Positions 43,214-51,407 are shown, counted from the stretch's first letter. The stretch is DNA of 64,000 nucleotides from Candidatus Obscuribacterales bacterium (GCA_020634035.1 JACKCM010000001.1:62001-126000), one strand, 5' to 3'. The notes: a model not told the origin generated them from the sequence alone. Numbers and translations are program-made.

Positions 43214-43735
43214 ATGTCTACTGGGTCTATCGAAGACCAACTTCAGGCGGAGTGGCAAAGCCGACCGGTCGAGCCCTCTGATCTCGACAGCATCCTGAAG
43301 TTGATCGAAGAGAGCTGGAAACAAGCAGTAGAGCTGCTCGGTCCGGCCTGCCTGCAGGTCCCGAACGGTGCTACCGCCTACGGACCGCTCAGCTTCGCAT
43401 TCGGCTCGGCGCTCGGCATGCGCTGCGGCGCCAGCCTCTACCAGGCGCACATCGACAATCTCGCCATCCTGCCGAAAGAGCTCGCCAATCTCTACTGCTT
43501 CACGGCGATCCGCAGCGGTCTCGATGACGAGCGGCGCTCCCGCGGTCTCTACTTCTTGAAGCTGGAGCAGATCCTCGCCATCGAGGACGGCTCGGCCGAT
43601 GAGGTCAAGGCAGCGGTGCAGCAAGCGGTCGATGCCGGTCGGGAGGCAGAAGGTATGGTGAAACTGTTCAGCCAGGGCCTCGAGAGGCTCTGGAAGCAGT
43701 TCTACATGCCCGAAACCCTCGCGCAAAGCGAATAG
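43214..43735 (+). CDS. hypothetical protein, 173 aa
   Basis: ACAGGAGTCAAA precedes the ATG. Soluble, all-helical looking (SDLDSILKLIEESWKQAVELLG, LPKELANLYCFTAIRSGLDDERRS, DEVKAAVQQAVDAGREAEGMVKLF) with a Gly/Ala-rich segment (YGPLSFAFGSALGMRCGASLY). Fourth gene of the operon, flanked by the two paralogous small membrane proteins. Not recognised. Confidence 0.65.
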   Translation: MSTGSIEDQLQAEWQSRPVEPSDLDSILKLIEESWKQAVELLGPACLQVPNGATAYGPLSFAFGSALGMRCGASLYQAHIDNLAILPKELANLYCFTAIRSGLDDERRSRGLYFLKLEQILAIEDGSADEVKAAVQQAVDAGREAEGMVKLFSQGLERLWKQFYMPETLAQSE

Positions 43736-43741
43736 TCTTCT

Positions 43742-43773
43742 GTCCAGGGAGGTCGGAGGCGACCTCCCTGGAC
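43742..43773 (+). other. perfect intercistronic hairpin
   Basis: GTCCAGGGAGGTC-ggaggc-GACCTCCCTGGAC, 13 perfect base pairs, no T-run, 46 nt before the ATG at 43819. Confidence 0.8.
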
Positions 43774-43818
43774 CACTCTTCACTGAAACTGTAAATTCTT
43801 CGAAGAAAGGAGTGCAGC

Positions 43819-44058
43819 ATGGACGCTGTATCCGATCCCATAACCCTGAGCTCGCTTGTCGAGCTGGTTTTCGTCATCGTTCTTTTCCTCTGCTGGGTCA
43901 AAGGACTGATCCTGTCATTCCGCTCCAATTCCCCGTTCCTCGGCATCGTATGCATCTTCATGCCCCTGGTCGGCGTGGTCATCGGAGTCGCCGCCATCGT
44001 CTTCAAGGCGGACATTCCTGCATTGCTCGACGGACGTTCGGATTCTGGCCATGACTGA
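43819..44058 (+). CDS. small two-TM membrane protein, 79 aa
   Basis: AAAGGAG lies 6 nt before the ATG. Two membrane segments (about 12-32 and 38-62). Paralogue of the 73-aa product at 42949. Its stop overlaps the start of the next gene by 8 bp, so translation is coupled. Confidence 0.7.
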   Translation: MDAVSDPITLSSLVELVFVIVLFLCWVKGLILSFRSNSPFLGIVCIFMPLVGVVIGVAAIVFKADIPALLDGRSDSGHD

Positions 44059-44707
44059 CCGCATTCCCTCGGCCGAAGAGATGGCCGCCCGCGTGCGCGA
44101 AGAAGTCGTTCTCAAACGGCTTCACCAGGAGGAGGAGATAGCCCTCTGGTGTATCGAGGAGTTCATCCGACAGTTCGCAATCGAACCGCGGGAGTACATA
44201 GATGTAACGCCACCCTTTGAAGTATCGCACCAGAGCTGGCAAAGGCTCGAAGATCTTCTCCAGGCAAAGGGCTGGTACTTCAAAATGGATTCTTTCACCA
44301 CATTCACCATCAGTCCCAATTCGGCTGCAAGAGTGAAAGCGGAGAAAGCCATTCCATACATTCCGAATCAAGCAGTCCTGGACCAAATTCCGCCGCCAGA
44401 TGCCGCAGCCCAGGCGATTCGCGAGAAGGTGACCATACCCAGAATGCACAAGGCGGAAGAATTCGCCCTCTGGTGTGTCCAGGAATTCGCCCGCAAGTTC
44501 GACGAGGCGCCCGACGACCATATCATCGTCAGCCCGCCGTATCCGATTCACCACGATGTCTGGACCAGGACCGAAAAGATTCTCCAGGACCGAGGCTGGT
44601 ACATCGGGCAGTGGAGCGGCAATCGCTATTATGTCAGCCCACGAAGCTCATCCAGGCAAGGGGCTCAAGAATGCGCTCGTAGTGGCGGAAGCGACGTCTT
44701 CTTCTAG
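44051..44707 (+). CDS. hypothetical protein with tandem duplicated domain, 218 aa
   Basis: The ATG overlaps the previous stop by 8 bp. Two copies of a roughly 80-residue domain: RLHQEEEIALWCIEEFIRQF...HQSWQRLEDLLQAKGWYF...FTISP and RMHKAEEFALWCVQEFARKF...HDVWTRTEKILQDRGWYI...YYVSP. The spaced E-x-ALWC-x-EF and W-x3-E-x-x-L-x3-GWY patterns define the unit. Soluble; function unknown. Last gene of the operon. Confidence 0.7.
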   Translation: MTDRIPSAEEMAARVREEVVLKRLHQEEEIALWCIEEFIRQFAIEPREYIDVTPPFEVSHQSWQRLEDLLQAKGWYFKMDSFTTFTISPNSAARVKAEKAIPYIPNQAVLDQIPPPDAAAQAIREKVTIPRMHKAEEFALWCVQEFARKFDEAPDDHIIVSPPYPIHHDVWTRTEKILQDRGWYIGQWSGNRYYVSPRSSSRQGAQECARSGGSDVFF

Positions 44708-44764
44708 CGCAACCTTAAGCTTCTACACCCATAAAGCATCATCTTTCCAGATGCCATAAAAACA

Positions 44765-44788
44765 GCTTGCGCGCCCCGGTGCGCAAGC
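44765..44788 (+). terminator. terminator-like hairpin
   Basis: GCTTGCGC-gccccggt-GCGCAAGC, 57 bp after the operon's last stop codon. No T-run follows directly, so it may be a 3'-end processing or stability stem. Confidence 0.55.
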
Positions 44789-44876
44789 CCCAAGAACGAG
44801 TTCGCGCTCTCAGCCTCAGTCTTAGACTCTTCACTTCTGCATATCGACTTCAATTATTTTTCAATTCTCCGTTTTA

Positions 44877-44893
44877 TACTATCTTTTATCGTA
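44877..44893. repeat. TACTA-N7-TAGTA motif, copy 9
   Basis: TACTA tctttta TCGTA, preceded by TTTTA (reads TATACT). It lies 113 bp upstream of the R3 core. Confidence 0.75.
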
Positions 44894-44936
44894 TATCAAG
44901 AACACAAGGACGTTGGGCTCGGTCCTCCTCAAAAAA

Positions 44937-45163
44937 ACGCGAACCACAGTGTGTAATACAGAGTGTTCTTACTAATACTGTTGCCTATGCCCGATGTCTC
45001 TTCATAGCTGCCTATGTTCTGGCAACACAGAAGTTGCAATTTAAATTGTATCTGTCGAGGTGCCCGCCTCTGGAAACCGAGTATTCATAGGGCATTACGA
45101 ACATCGGTCAATGAGCAGACGAATTTGAAACGGCAACAAAAAAGTTGCAACGGCATAGGCAGC
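44937..45163 (+). repeat. structured repeat element R, copy R3
   Basis: Core 45007-45163 has a perfect 10-bp outer stem GCTGCCTATG/CATAGGCAGC. Inside are GGCAAC-N6-GTTGCA, AAATT...TCTG pairing with CAGA...AATTT, a GAGG-N6-CCTC hairpin, ACCGA/TCGGT and GGCAAC-N6-GTTGCA. It is homologous over its length to the reverse complement of R1, with two shared 13-mers, and upstream homology begins at CGAACCACAGTGTGT. Confidence 0.82.
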
Positions 45164-45196
45164 ATTCGAGAAAGAGTGCGCGCGAATCCGCGCGAA

Positions 45197-45230
45197 AGGA
45201 GGTGCATCATGAGAGCACCTCCTTTCCACT
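45197..45230 (-). terminator. bidirectional terminator hairpin
   Basis: AAAGGAGGTGC pairs with GCACCTCCTTT, 16 bp beyond the stop of the minus-strand lipoprotein gene. The T-tail on either strand is short. Confidence 0.6.
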
Positions 45231-45245
45231 GTCCGTCAGCTTGCG

Positions 45246-45965
45246 TCATGAATAGTCAGAGTCAGGTCCTGTGTCAGGTCCGGCTCCAGGACCAGGACCC
45301 GTTCCAGGAAGACATGCCCCGGGACCGGGGCCCGGAGGAGGCGGCGGCATTCCCATGGGTCCTCCAGGAGGTCCCATAAAGGGAGGCGGCACTCGTCCGG
45401 GCCCGCCGGGGAATCCGGGGGGTCCAGCAACTCCCGGAAACGGCGATAGGAATTCATGCAACAATATTTTGTGCTTCATTTTCTTTTTCTGATCGGCAGT
45501 CAGGTTCGAAGCCATATCGAGCATCACCTCGAAGTGAATCTCCCCGAGTGCCTGCATCTTTTCAGAGATCAAACCGTGCAGTTCCTTTGCTTTCGCTGTA
45601 TCGATAGATTCAGCAGCCATTACTTTGGTAAGTTCATGCTTTAATTCCATCAATTCGACTTTCAGAAGAGCTGCCTTCTTAGCCGCTTTTATCCGGGCTT
45701 CCACAGCTTTCTCCATCTGCTCGTCTGTCAGCTTGAGCCCCCTAATATCTCCTGGAAATCCATGCATAGAGCCCCTCCCGATATTTTTCTTGTCCGGCGA
45801 ATAACTAAGATAATTGTCTATTACCACATCTTCAGCCATTATCAATGGAACTGTCGCCTTTGCCGAATCTGCCGAAGAAGCGCCTTCTTGAGCAGCAGCA
45901 GCACAGCCGCTCAGGGCAAAAATGCCGGTAGCGATCAAAGAACCTAAACGCTTGCTTTTATTCAT
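45246..45965 (-). CDS. Spy/CpxP-like (LTxxQ) lipoprotein with Pro/Gly-rich tail
   Basis: The 239-aa protein has a lipobox (LIATGIFALSGC), then a helical LTxxQ region: GLKLTDEQMEKAVEARIKAAKKAALLKVELMELKHEL ... MASNLTADQKKKMKHKILLHEFL. This matches Spy/CpxP/zinc-resistance-type periplasmic chaperone/sensor proteins. The last 60 residues are Pro/Gly-rich (PPPFMGPPGGPMGMPPPPP). Near a CpxRA-like pair (46910-49155), so it may be its periplasmic partner. GGGAGAA precedes the ATG. Confidence 0.78.
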   Translation of the reverse strand: MNKSKRLGSLIATGIFALSGCAAAAQEGASSADSAKATVPLIMAEDVVIDNYLSYSPDKKNIGRGSMHGFPGDIRGLKLTDEQMEKAVEARIKAAKKAALLKVELMELKHELTKVMAAESIDTAKAKELHGLISEKMQALGEIHFEVMLDMASNLTADQKKKMKHKILLHEFLSPFPGVAGPPGFPGGPGRVPPPFMGPPGGPMGMPPPPPGPGPGACLPGTGPGPGAGPDTGPDSDYS

Positions 45966-46090
45966 ACTGACTAATTCTCCCGTTCAAACTCAAGGGTTTC
46001 AAACCTAGTATGGGCGCCTTGTATTCAGCACTTATGTGCTTCCGTAAGCGGTTTGTAAATGTGAAAGACCAGATTGACGGCACGCTATTT

Positions 46091-46717
46091 TCATTGGCTG
46101 TCTCTCCGACCAGAAGGAGTCAAGACCGCTGAATCAGAACCGATAACACTTCCCTCGACGTGGGATTCCGGTTTCAGAACTTTTTTCAGATAGCGGTTAT
46201 TAGTTTCCCAGAACTTGGGCAAGCGACCGCACAGAGACTCCAGGCGCTTCTTAGCCAGAATGCCCCTGTTGTCATCGGCGAAAAACTTGTTAGCCAGAGG
46301 AATGCTTATTCCTTTGTATGACTCGTCCGACTCCAGACCGACAACACTGCGATGTATTACGAGCCACGTCTTCACACATTCATTGTATAAAGCAGGCTGG
46401 GAAGCCTCGCTTCCCTTCAAAGCCAGATACTTCTTGTATAGAGCCTCTCCATAAGCCACCCGAGCATCCATATCGTCAGGGTCGACTTCCACCGCCCGTT
46501 TCGATAGCTTGACCGCCCTCTCCAGATCATGATTGCGCATGGCCATCTGAGCCTGCATATATAGAACCCTGGCATTTTTACCTGAGTTGTAAACGTCATC
46601 GCTCGATATCGGGCGATAACCATCATCGACTTTTTTGGCGGCACGAGCCGAAGACGGCAGTACCAATAAAAGGGTAAATGCTATGGCTAGACAGAGAGAA
46701 CTACCGAACTGATTCAC
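46091..46717 (-). CDS. secreted TPR-like protein, 208 aa
   Basis: GTG start at 46717. Signal peptide (FGSSLCLAIAFTLLLVLPSSARA). Two or three TPR-like units (VLYMQAQMAMRNHDLERAVKLSKRAVEVDPDDMDARVAYGEALYKKYLAL). Divergent from the two-component genes, probably periplasmic. Partner unknown. Confidence 0.72.
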   Translation of the reverse strand: MNQFGSSLCLAIAFTLLLVLPSSARAAKKVDDGYRPISSDDVYNSGKNARVLYMQAQMAMRNHDLERAVKLSKRAVEVDPDDMDARVAYGEALYKKYLALKGSEASQPALYNECVKTWLVIHRSVVGLESDESYKGISIPLANKFFADDNRGILAKKRLESLCGRLPKFWETNNRYLKKVLKPESHVEGSVIGSDSAVLTPSGRRDSQ

Positions 46718-46909
46718 AAGAGGAGACCTACTAACCGCACCACTGGCGCCACTACATCGCCCTCTCTACCGAGAAGACAAAACTATTATCAACAGTTCCT
46801 GTAAAGCATTTATTTGTAAAGGCGCCGCACTGTAAAGCTCTTGTAAATGTGCTTCCCTATCCGGATGCTATGATCTTTGCAATACAGGGCAACTGATCAA
46901 GACCGCGCC

Positions 46910-47647
46910 ATGGACAATCCCTCAGAAACAACCAGCATTCTCCTTATTGATGACGATATGAAATACTGTCGGCTCATCAACGAGTATCTGTCCGGTTTCG
47001 GCTACGACGTGGCGGCGGTGCACAATGGAGCCGATGGTGTGAAAGCCGCCCTGGAAAAACCCTGGTCAGCTCTCATCCTCGACATCATGCTACCGGGCAT
47101 CGATGGTTTTGAAGTCTTAAAAAGAATCCGCGAGACCTCGACCTTGCCCGTTTTGATGCTAACCGCCCTGGGAGCGGAGTCGGACCGCATAGTCGGACTG
47201 GAGCTGGGAGCCGATGACTATCTTCCCAAGACCGCTTCTCCTCGCGAGCTTCTCGCCCGCCTTAGAGCCCTGCTCAGGCGAGCCGATTACACTCGGCGCG
47301 ATGAACTGGATAAGCGACAAGAAGAAGAGATTTGTGTAGGTCCGCTCAGTGTCATAACATCAGCCAGGCTTGCCCTTTTAGATGGTGAGCCCCTGCCCCT
47401 GACACCGGTGGAGTACGACTTGCTGACGGTGCTGGTGGCCTCGAAAGGAAGAGTAAAAACCAGAGAAGAGCTGCTCAATGAAATCAGTGATCGTAACTAT
47501 GATGCCTTCGATCGCTCCATCGATGTTCATATCTCGGCTCTGCGCAAGAAGCTGGGAGACGATCCTAAACAACCCCGCTTCATTCGCACAGTGAGAGGCT
47601 CCGGATATATGTTGACCCCCTGGAGCGGAGAGCGCGACAAAACGTGA
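46910..47647 (+). CDS. OmpR-family response regulator
   Basis: I chose the ATG at 46910 because it begins just before the receiver domain; an upstream TTG (46877) is less likely. The 245-aa protein has receiver residues DDD (acid pocket), LILDIMLPGIDG (phospho-Asp), LMLTALG (Thr) and LPKTAS (Lys), then a winged-helix domain (LTPVEYDLLTVLVASKGRVKTREELL ... IDVHISALRKKLGDDPKQPRFIRTVRGSGYML). It overlaps the sensor kinase start by 4 bp. Regulates transcription, probably of envelope genes nearby. Confidence 0.93.
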   Translation: MDNPSETTSILLIDDDMKYCRLINEYLSGFGYDVAAVHNGADGVKAALEKPWSALILDIMLPGIDGFEVLKRIRETSTLPVLMLTALGAESDRIVGLELGADDYLPKTASPRELLARLRALLRRADYTRRDELDKRQEEEICVGPLSVITSARLALLDGEPLPLTPVEYDLLTVLVASKGRVKTREELLNEISDRNYDAFDRSIDVHISALRKKLGDDPKQPRFIRTVRGSGYMLTPWSGERDKT

Positions 47648-49155
47648 AACTGAGATTTCCACTCTACATTCAGATTGCCTTATTAGTAGCGCTGAATATC
47701 GCATTCTTGCTGGTCTTGCGCCTTCTTATTTTGCAGGGTCCGGTCAATTTGGGTTGGGATTCGCTTTTCTATACTCCAATCTGCGACCGACTGCAGGGTC
47801 TTTCATTCGGTATGCATCACCAGCTCAAGAATTTGCCCAAAGAAAGCTGGGGTGCTTCCCTGGCAGAATCAGGCAAGTACTATGGAGTAAATCTCTATAT
47901 TTTTGACAACAAAGGCAATCAGATAGCGGGCAAGAAAACAACTCTTCCGGCTCAGGTACTGGCGAAGCTAAAGGAACACAGGTCGCTGCCGCATTCACAG
48001 ATGCCACCACCGCCCCATTTCAAACCGGCACCCCATATGGTGCCTCTGCCTTCACAACCGCCACCTCCGCCTCCGCCCCATCCGAATTCCGGATTGATGA
48101 TGCTTGGACCGCCTCCGGGTAAACATCCAAGACCGCCCGGCTTTCTCGTGCATACCGATAATCCCAATAGATACTGGGTCGGAGCGCTATTTCCGCTAGA
48201 AGATCAAGAATTCAAACCGGGTTTTCTTGTGGCTGAAACCGACAATCTATGGTCCACCAGATTGACTGTGGACTTTCAGTACATCTCTCTGGTAGTGATT
48301 ATTCTGTTTATTCTCTCTCTTCTCCTCTGGCTGCCCTTCATTCGTGGCATCACCGTAGCGCTGGCAAAGCTCACAGACACCACAAAGAAAATCGCCGAAG
48401 GAGACTTTGATACCGTAATCGGCATCAATCGAGCCGACGAAATCGGTCAACTATCATCGGCCATAGAAAAGATGTCCGGCAAACTGAATCTCTATGTCAA
48501 CGGACAGAAGCGCTTTCTTGGCGACATAGCCCACGAATTATCCTCCCCGGTGGCAAGACAGCAGGTCGCTCTCGCCCTCCTCGAAGAGAAGAGCGGCCCG
48601 GATGAACAGGCACTGATCGCCGACATCAAAGAAGAAGCCGAGCATATGAGTGCTCTCATTAACGAATTGCTGGCATTTTCGAAAGCAGCTGTGAGCGGTC
48701 GAGAGAACAGACTAGAAAAAGTGGATCTTAATGAGCTTATCGAGAGGATCTCTGAGAAATTCCACCAGGACTGCGAGTTCGAGCTAAATCTGCCGACCAA
48801 AGCAAACTGCCTGGGTGACGGTCTTTTGCTCGATCGCGCCCTGGGCAATATCCTGCGCAACGCCGTCAAATATGCCGCAGCCAGTGGTCCTATTCATATC
48901 GAAGTTGTAAGAGAGAATGACCTCTTTCTCTTGAAAGTGACCGACCATGGTCCCGGAGTGCCGGAAGAGGCGGTAGCACATTTAGGTGAACCATTTTATC
49001 GTCCTGATGCCGCTCGAAGCAGAGACGCCGGCGGGGTCGGTCTGGGGCTAGCTATAGTCAAAACCTGTATCGAATCTTGCAAAGGCAGCTTCAGCTGTCG
49101 CAATCGCAAAGAAGGCGGACTCGAAATAGAAATCCGCCTTCAGGCAATGGACTGA
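47644..49155 (+). CDS. CpxA-like sensor histidine kinase with Pro/His-rich periplasmic loop
   Basis: GTG start overlapping the regulator. Layout: TM1 (7-30), periplasmic domain with a Pro/His-rich stretch at about 116-166, TM2 (about 217-236), HAMP, H-box FLGDIAHELSSPVARQQ, N-box NILRNAVKYA, G-boxes DHGPGVPEEAV and GGVGLGLAIVK. Complete catalytic residues. CpxA-type kinases sense envelope stress through a periplasmic partner; here the Spy/CpxP-like lipoprotein is a good candidate. Confidence 0.92.
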   Translation: MKLRFPLYIQIALLVALNIAFLLVLRLLILQGPVNLGWDSLFYTPICDRLQGLSFGMHHQLKNLPKESWGASLAESGKYYGVNLYIFDNKGNQIAGKKTTLPAQVLAKLKEHRSLPHSQMPPPPHFKPAPHMVPLPSQPPPPPPPHPNSGLMMLGPPPGKHPRPPGFLVHTDNPNRYWVGALFPLEDQEFKPGFLVAETDNLWSTRLTVDFQYISLVVIILFILSLLLWLPFIRGITVALAKLTDTTKKIAEGDFDTVIGINRADEIGQLSSAIEKMSGKLNLYVNGQKRFLGDIAHELSSPVARQQVALALLEEKSGPDEQALIADIKEEAEHMSALINELLAFSKAAVSGRENRLEKVDLNELIERISEKFHQDCEFELNLPTKANCLGDGLLLDRALGNILRNAVKYAAASGPIHIEVVRENDLFLLKVTDHGPGVPEEAVAHLGEPFYRPDAARSRDAGGVGLGLAIVKTCIESCKGSFSCRNRKEGGLEIEIRLQAMD

Positions 49156-49170
49156 GCTTAAAGTGAATGC

Positions 49171-50097
49171 TCACTCTTCGTCAGGGGGCTTGCAGCCCAG
49201 GAGTTTGATCATCATCAAATCTTTCTCGCAGGCTTCTTCGTTGCCCAGATCATCATGGACTCTGGAGCGCCAGTAGTGGGTCTCGGCAAGAGACGGGTCG
49301 AATAGGGCATCCTCTCCTTCGGCATTGTCATGCTCAGAAAGAGCCCTGTCGTACTGAGCGAGCGCCTCTTCCATCTTGCCGGTGCGATAGAAGACATAAC
49401 CCAGAGTGCCATAGAAGTAGGGAAAAGAAGACTCAGAATCAATTGCTTTGCGGGCATAGTCTTCTGCTTCTTTGTACTCTTCCAGTTGAGCCAGGGACCA
49501 GGCCAGATTGTTGTAGGCAAAGCCCAGCTCTTCATCTTCCAGCCCCAGCTCCAGCGCTCGTTGATATCTATCTACCGCCTTTTTCCATTCCTGGCGACCG
49601 GTATAGATTTCGGCACTACGCAAAAGAACTTCGCTATCATCGTCCAGCCCTTCTGCCATGGCAAGAAACTCGTCTTCTTGCTTTACCTGCTCTTTTTCGG
49701 CTTCAGCCATCATTTCATCGAGCAGGTCGGCTTCTTGAATCAATTCGTCAAAAACAGCCTCGATCTCGGCACGGCGTGCATCGCGATATTCATCATCGGG
49801 ATCGTAATCATCAATCTCTTCTTCAAACCCTGCCAGATAAGAGGTTCTCCACTGCTCGATAGTGGCCTGCTCCGGCGGAGCACAGCGAATAATCGGGTCT
49901 CCGGATTCGCGGCCGAGCCGGGCTAACATCGACATCATTTTGATGCGAGGAATTATCTCGCCTTCGCCCTCTTCGATAAAGCTTGGCTCTTCACCGGCAA
50001 AAAACGTCTCGATGGTCTTGAACAGGTCATCCATCATATCCGCCACAAAATCCAGAGCATCATCATTCTCGAAGACGCCGGCGCCCCATGTGCCCAT
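49171..50097 (-). CDS. DUF4259 domain plus TPR protein, 308 aa
   Basis: I chose the ATG at 50097 (GGAG 7 nt upstream, and MGTWGAGVFENDDALDFV is the DUF4259 start). The first 110 residues are DUF4259-like; an acidic linker follows, then TPR units (ALELGLEDEELGFAYNNLAWSLAQLEEYKEAEDYARKAIDSES, YFYGTLGYVFYRTGKMEEALAQYDRALSEHDNAEGE). Cytoplasmic; function unknown. Convergent with the kinase gene. Confidence 0.8.
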   Translation of the reverse strand: MGTWGAGVFENDDALDFVADMMDDLFKTIETFFAGEEPSFIEEGEGEIIPRIKMMSMLARLGRESGDPIIRCAPPEQATIEQWRTSYLAGFEEEIDDYDPDDEYRDARRAEIEAVFDELIQEADLLDEMMAEAEKEQVKQEDEFLAMAEGLDDDSEVLLRSAEIYTGRQEWKKAVDRYQRALELGLEDEELGFAYNNLAWSLAQLEEYKEAEDYARKAIDSESSFPYFYGTLGYVFYRTGKMEEALAQYDRALSEHDNAEGEDALFDPSLAETHYWRSRVHDDLGNEEACEKDLMMIKLLGCKPPDEE

Positions 50098-50399
50098 CAC
50101 TTTTCTCCTTAGTAAATTCGGACCTTCGGAATTATGGCAGATCGAGTTCATTAAAGCCCACAAAGATTGCGCTAAAGAATACAAAGGAAATATTCGAAAC
50201 CTTATTTTTGCAGACGGCGAAATTAATCTGCAAAATGAAACAGTAGGTCAGGTGGAGGATAAAAAGAACCTTGAGAACGTGCATAATAGAAATGCTAGGT
50301 GGCGAATTCACTTCGAAAGGTCGGTGCCTTATTCGGTCTACCTAACCTAAACCGGCCCCACCTGGCACTCTTTTTTGGAATGCAAAATTCGTACTTAAT

Positions 50400-51404
50400 C
50401 TAGCTCTGGGTCTCTTGCCAGCGCTTGCGAAAATGGCGTATGGGAATATCCGACAGGAACAGGCGCTCTTCGGACGCTTCCAGCGAAGAGGCGCTGCCCT
50501 GGGACAAGACTACGCTTCGGTCCTGACCAAGAATGATGCCGTTTGTGATGTTGAAGAACCAGTCTACTAAGTCTTTTAATATGGGCACGGCCACTCCACG
50601 ATAGTAAGTCCGCAGATAGAGATTGGTGCTGGTTTCGTTTACCGGCGCAAAAGCCAGAAAAATCATGAAGCCGTCTTTTATGTAATTCTGCCAGATATTG
50701 GGAAAGCGGTATTCTATGAAAGCGACTTTGTTCTTCTCGGCATTGGGACGAAACTTGATACGCTCATCGGCCAGCTCGACCTCCGGTTTGGCTGAAATAC
50801 TTGCGAATCGCCCTATCGTACTGGCATGCACGAAGGGAAGATGAGCATAGTCAAGCTGATTTTCGATACAGCGCGTGATATGACAGGGCCACAAATCTGT
50901 GAACTGGCAGTAGAGAAGCCCTTCTTCCAGCTCGGCAAACCAGGGCGGGTCTGAAGAAGGCTTATCAGAAGATCCGTACCAGACCCAGATCAGGTTATGA
51001 ACCTCTTGCACCGGAAAAACATCGACACAAAGATTCTCAGCGGGCTTTTCAGTTTCAGGAACATAGCGACAACTGCCTGTGGTATCAAATTCGAAGCCAT
51101 GAAATGGACACTGGACACGGTTGTCTTTCAACTTTCCCAGACTGAGTTTTGCCGAGCGATGGGGACAGAGATCTCTCATCACCACCGGCGCTCCACTTTC
51201 ATCTCGCCAGAGCACAAGCGCCTGACCAAAACGCTCGACACCGAGCGGTTTGTAGGGAGTAAGCTCATCAGAGCTCAGAATTGCGTACCAGCCTGGCGGG
51301 AGTTTCATCGAAGGACGCAGTAACTTAATGGTAATTGCCGATGCATAGTCTAGCATGCCAGTAGCTTTCAAGCCTTCGTGGACCAAAATTTCAACTTCAC
51401 TCAT
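50400..51404 (-). CDS. Rieske 2Fe-2S oxygenase (pheophorbide-a-oxygenase/vanillate-demethylase-like)
   Basis: The 334-aa ORF has the Rieske cluster motif CPHR...CPFHG (ligands C-x-H, 16-17 residues, C-x2-H) within WYAILSSDELTPYKPLG...VMRDLCPHRSAKLSLGKLKDNRVQCPFHGFEFD, then a C-terminal oxygenase domain with HLPFVHASTIG (mononuclear-iron ligand region). These enzymes use an electron donor to oxidise or cleave substrates. The ATG at 51404 lacks an SD, because a TACTA motif occupies that spot; MLDYAS or MKLPPGW further in may be the true start. Confidence 0.88.
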   Translation of the reverse strand: MSEVEILVHEGLKATGMLDYASAITIKLLRPSMKLPPGWYAILSSDELTPYKPLGVERFGQALVLWRDESGAPVVMRDLCPHRSAKLSLGKLKDNRVQCPFHGFEFDTTGSCRYVPETEKPAENLCVDVFPVQEVHNLIWVWYGSSDKPSSDPPWFAELEEGLLYCQFTDLWPCHITRCIENQLDYAHLPFVHASTIGRFASISAKPEVELADERIKFRPNAEKNKVAFIEYRFPNIWQNYIKDGFMIFLAFAPVNETSTNLYLRTYYRGVAVPILKDLVDWFFNITNGIILGQDRSVVLSQGSASSLEASEERLFLSDIPIRHFRKRWQETQS

Positions 51405-51407
51405 TGC

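Noticed and set aside
27572..45163. R elements as integron attC sites or IS ends
   Set aside because: There is no GTTRRRY/RYYYAAC core, no integrase or transposase gene in the window, and no clear target-site duplication flanking the copies.
27572..45163. R elements as tRNA genes
   Set aside because: The cloverleaf-like layout is suggestive, but the elements are about 160 bp, lack the T-loop TTCGA motif and anticodon arm, and end without CCA.
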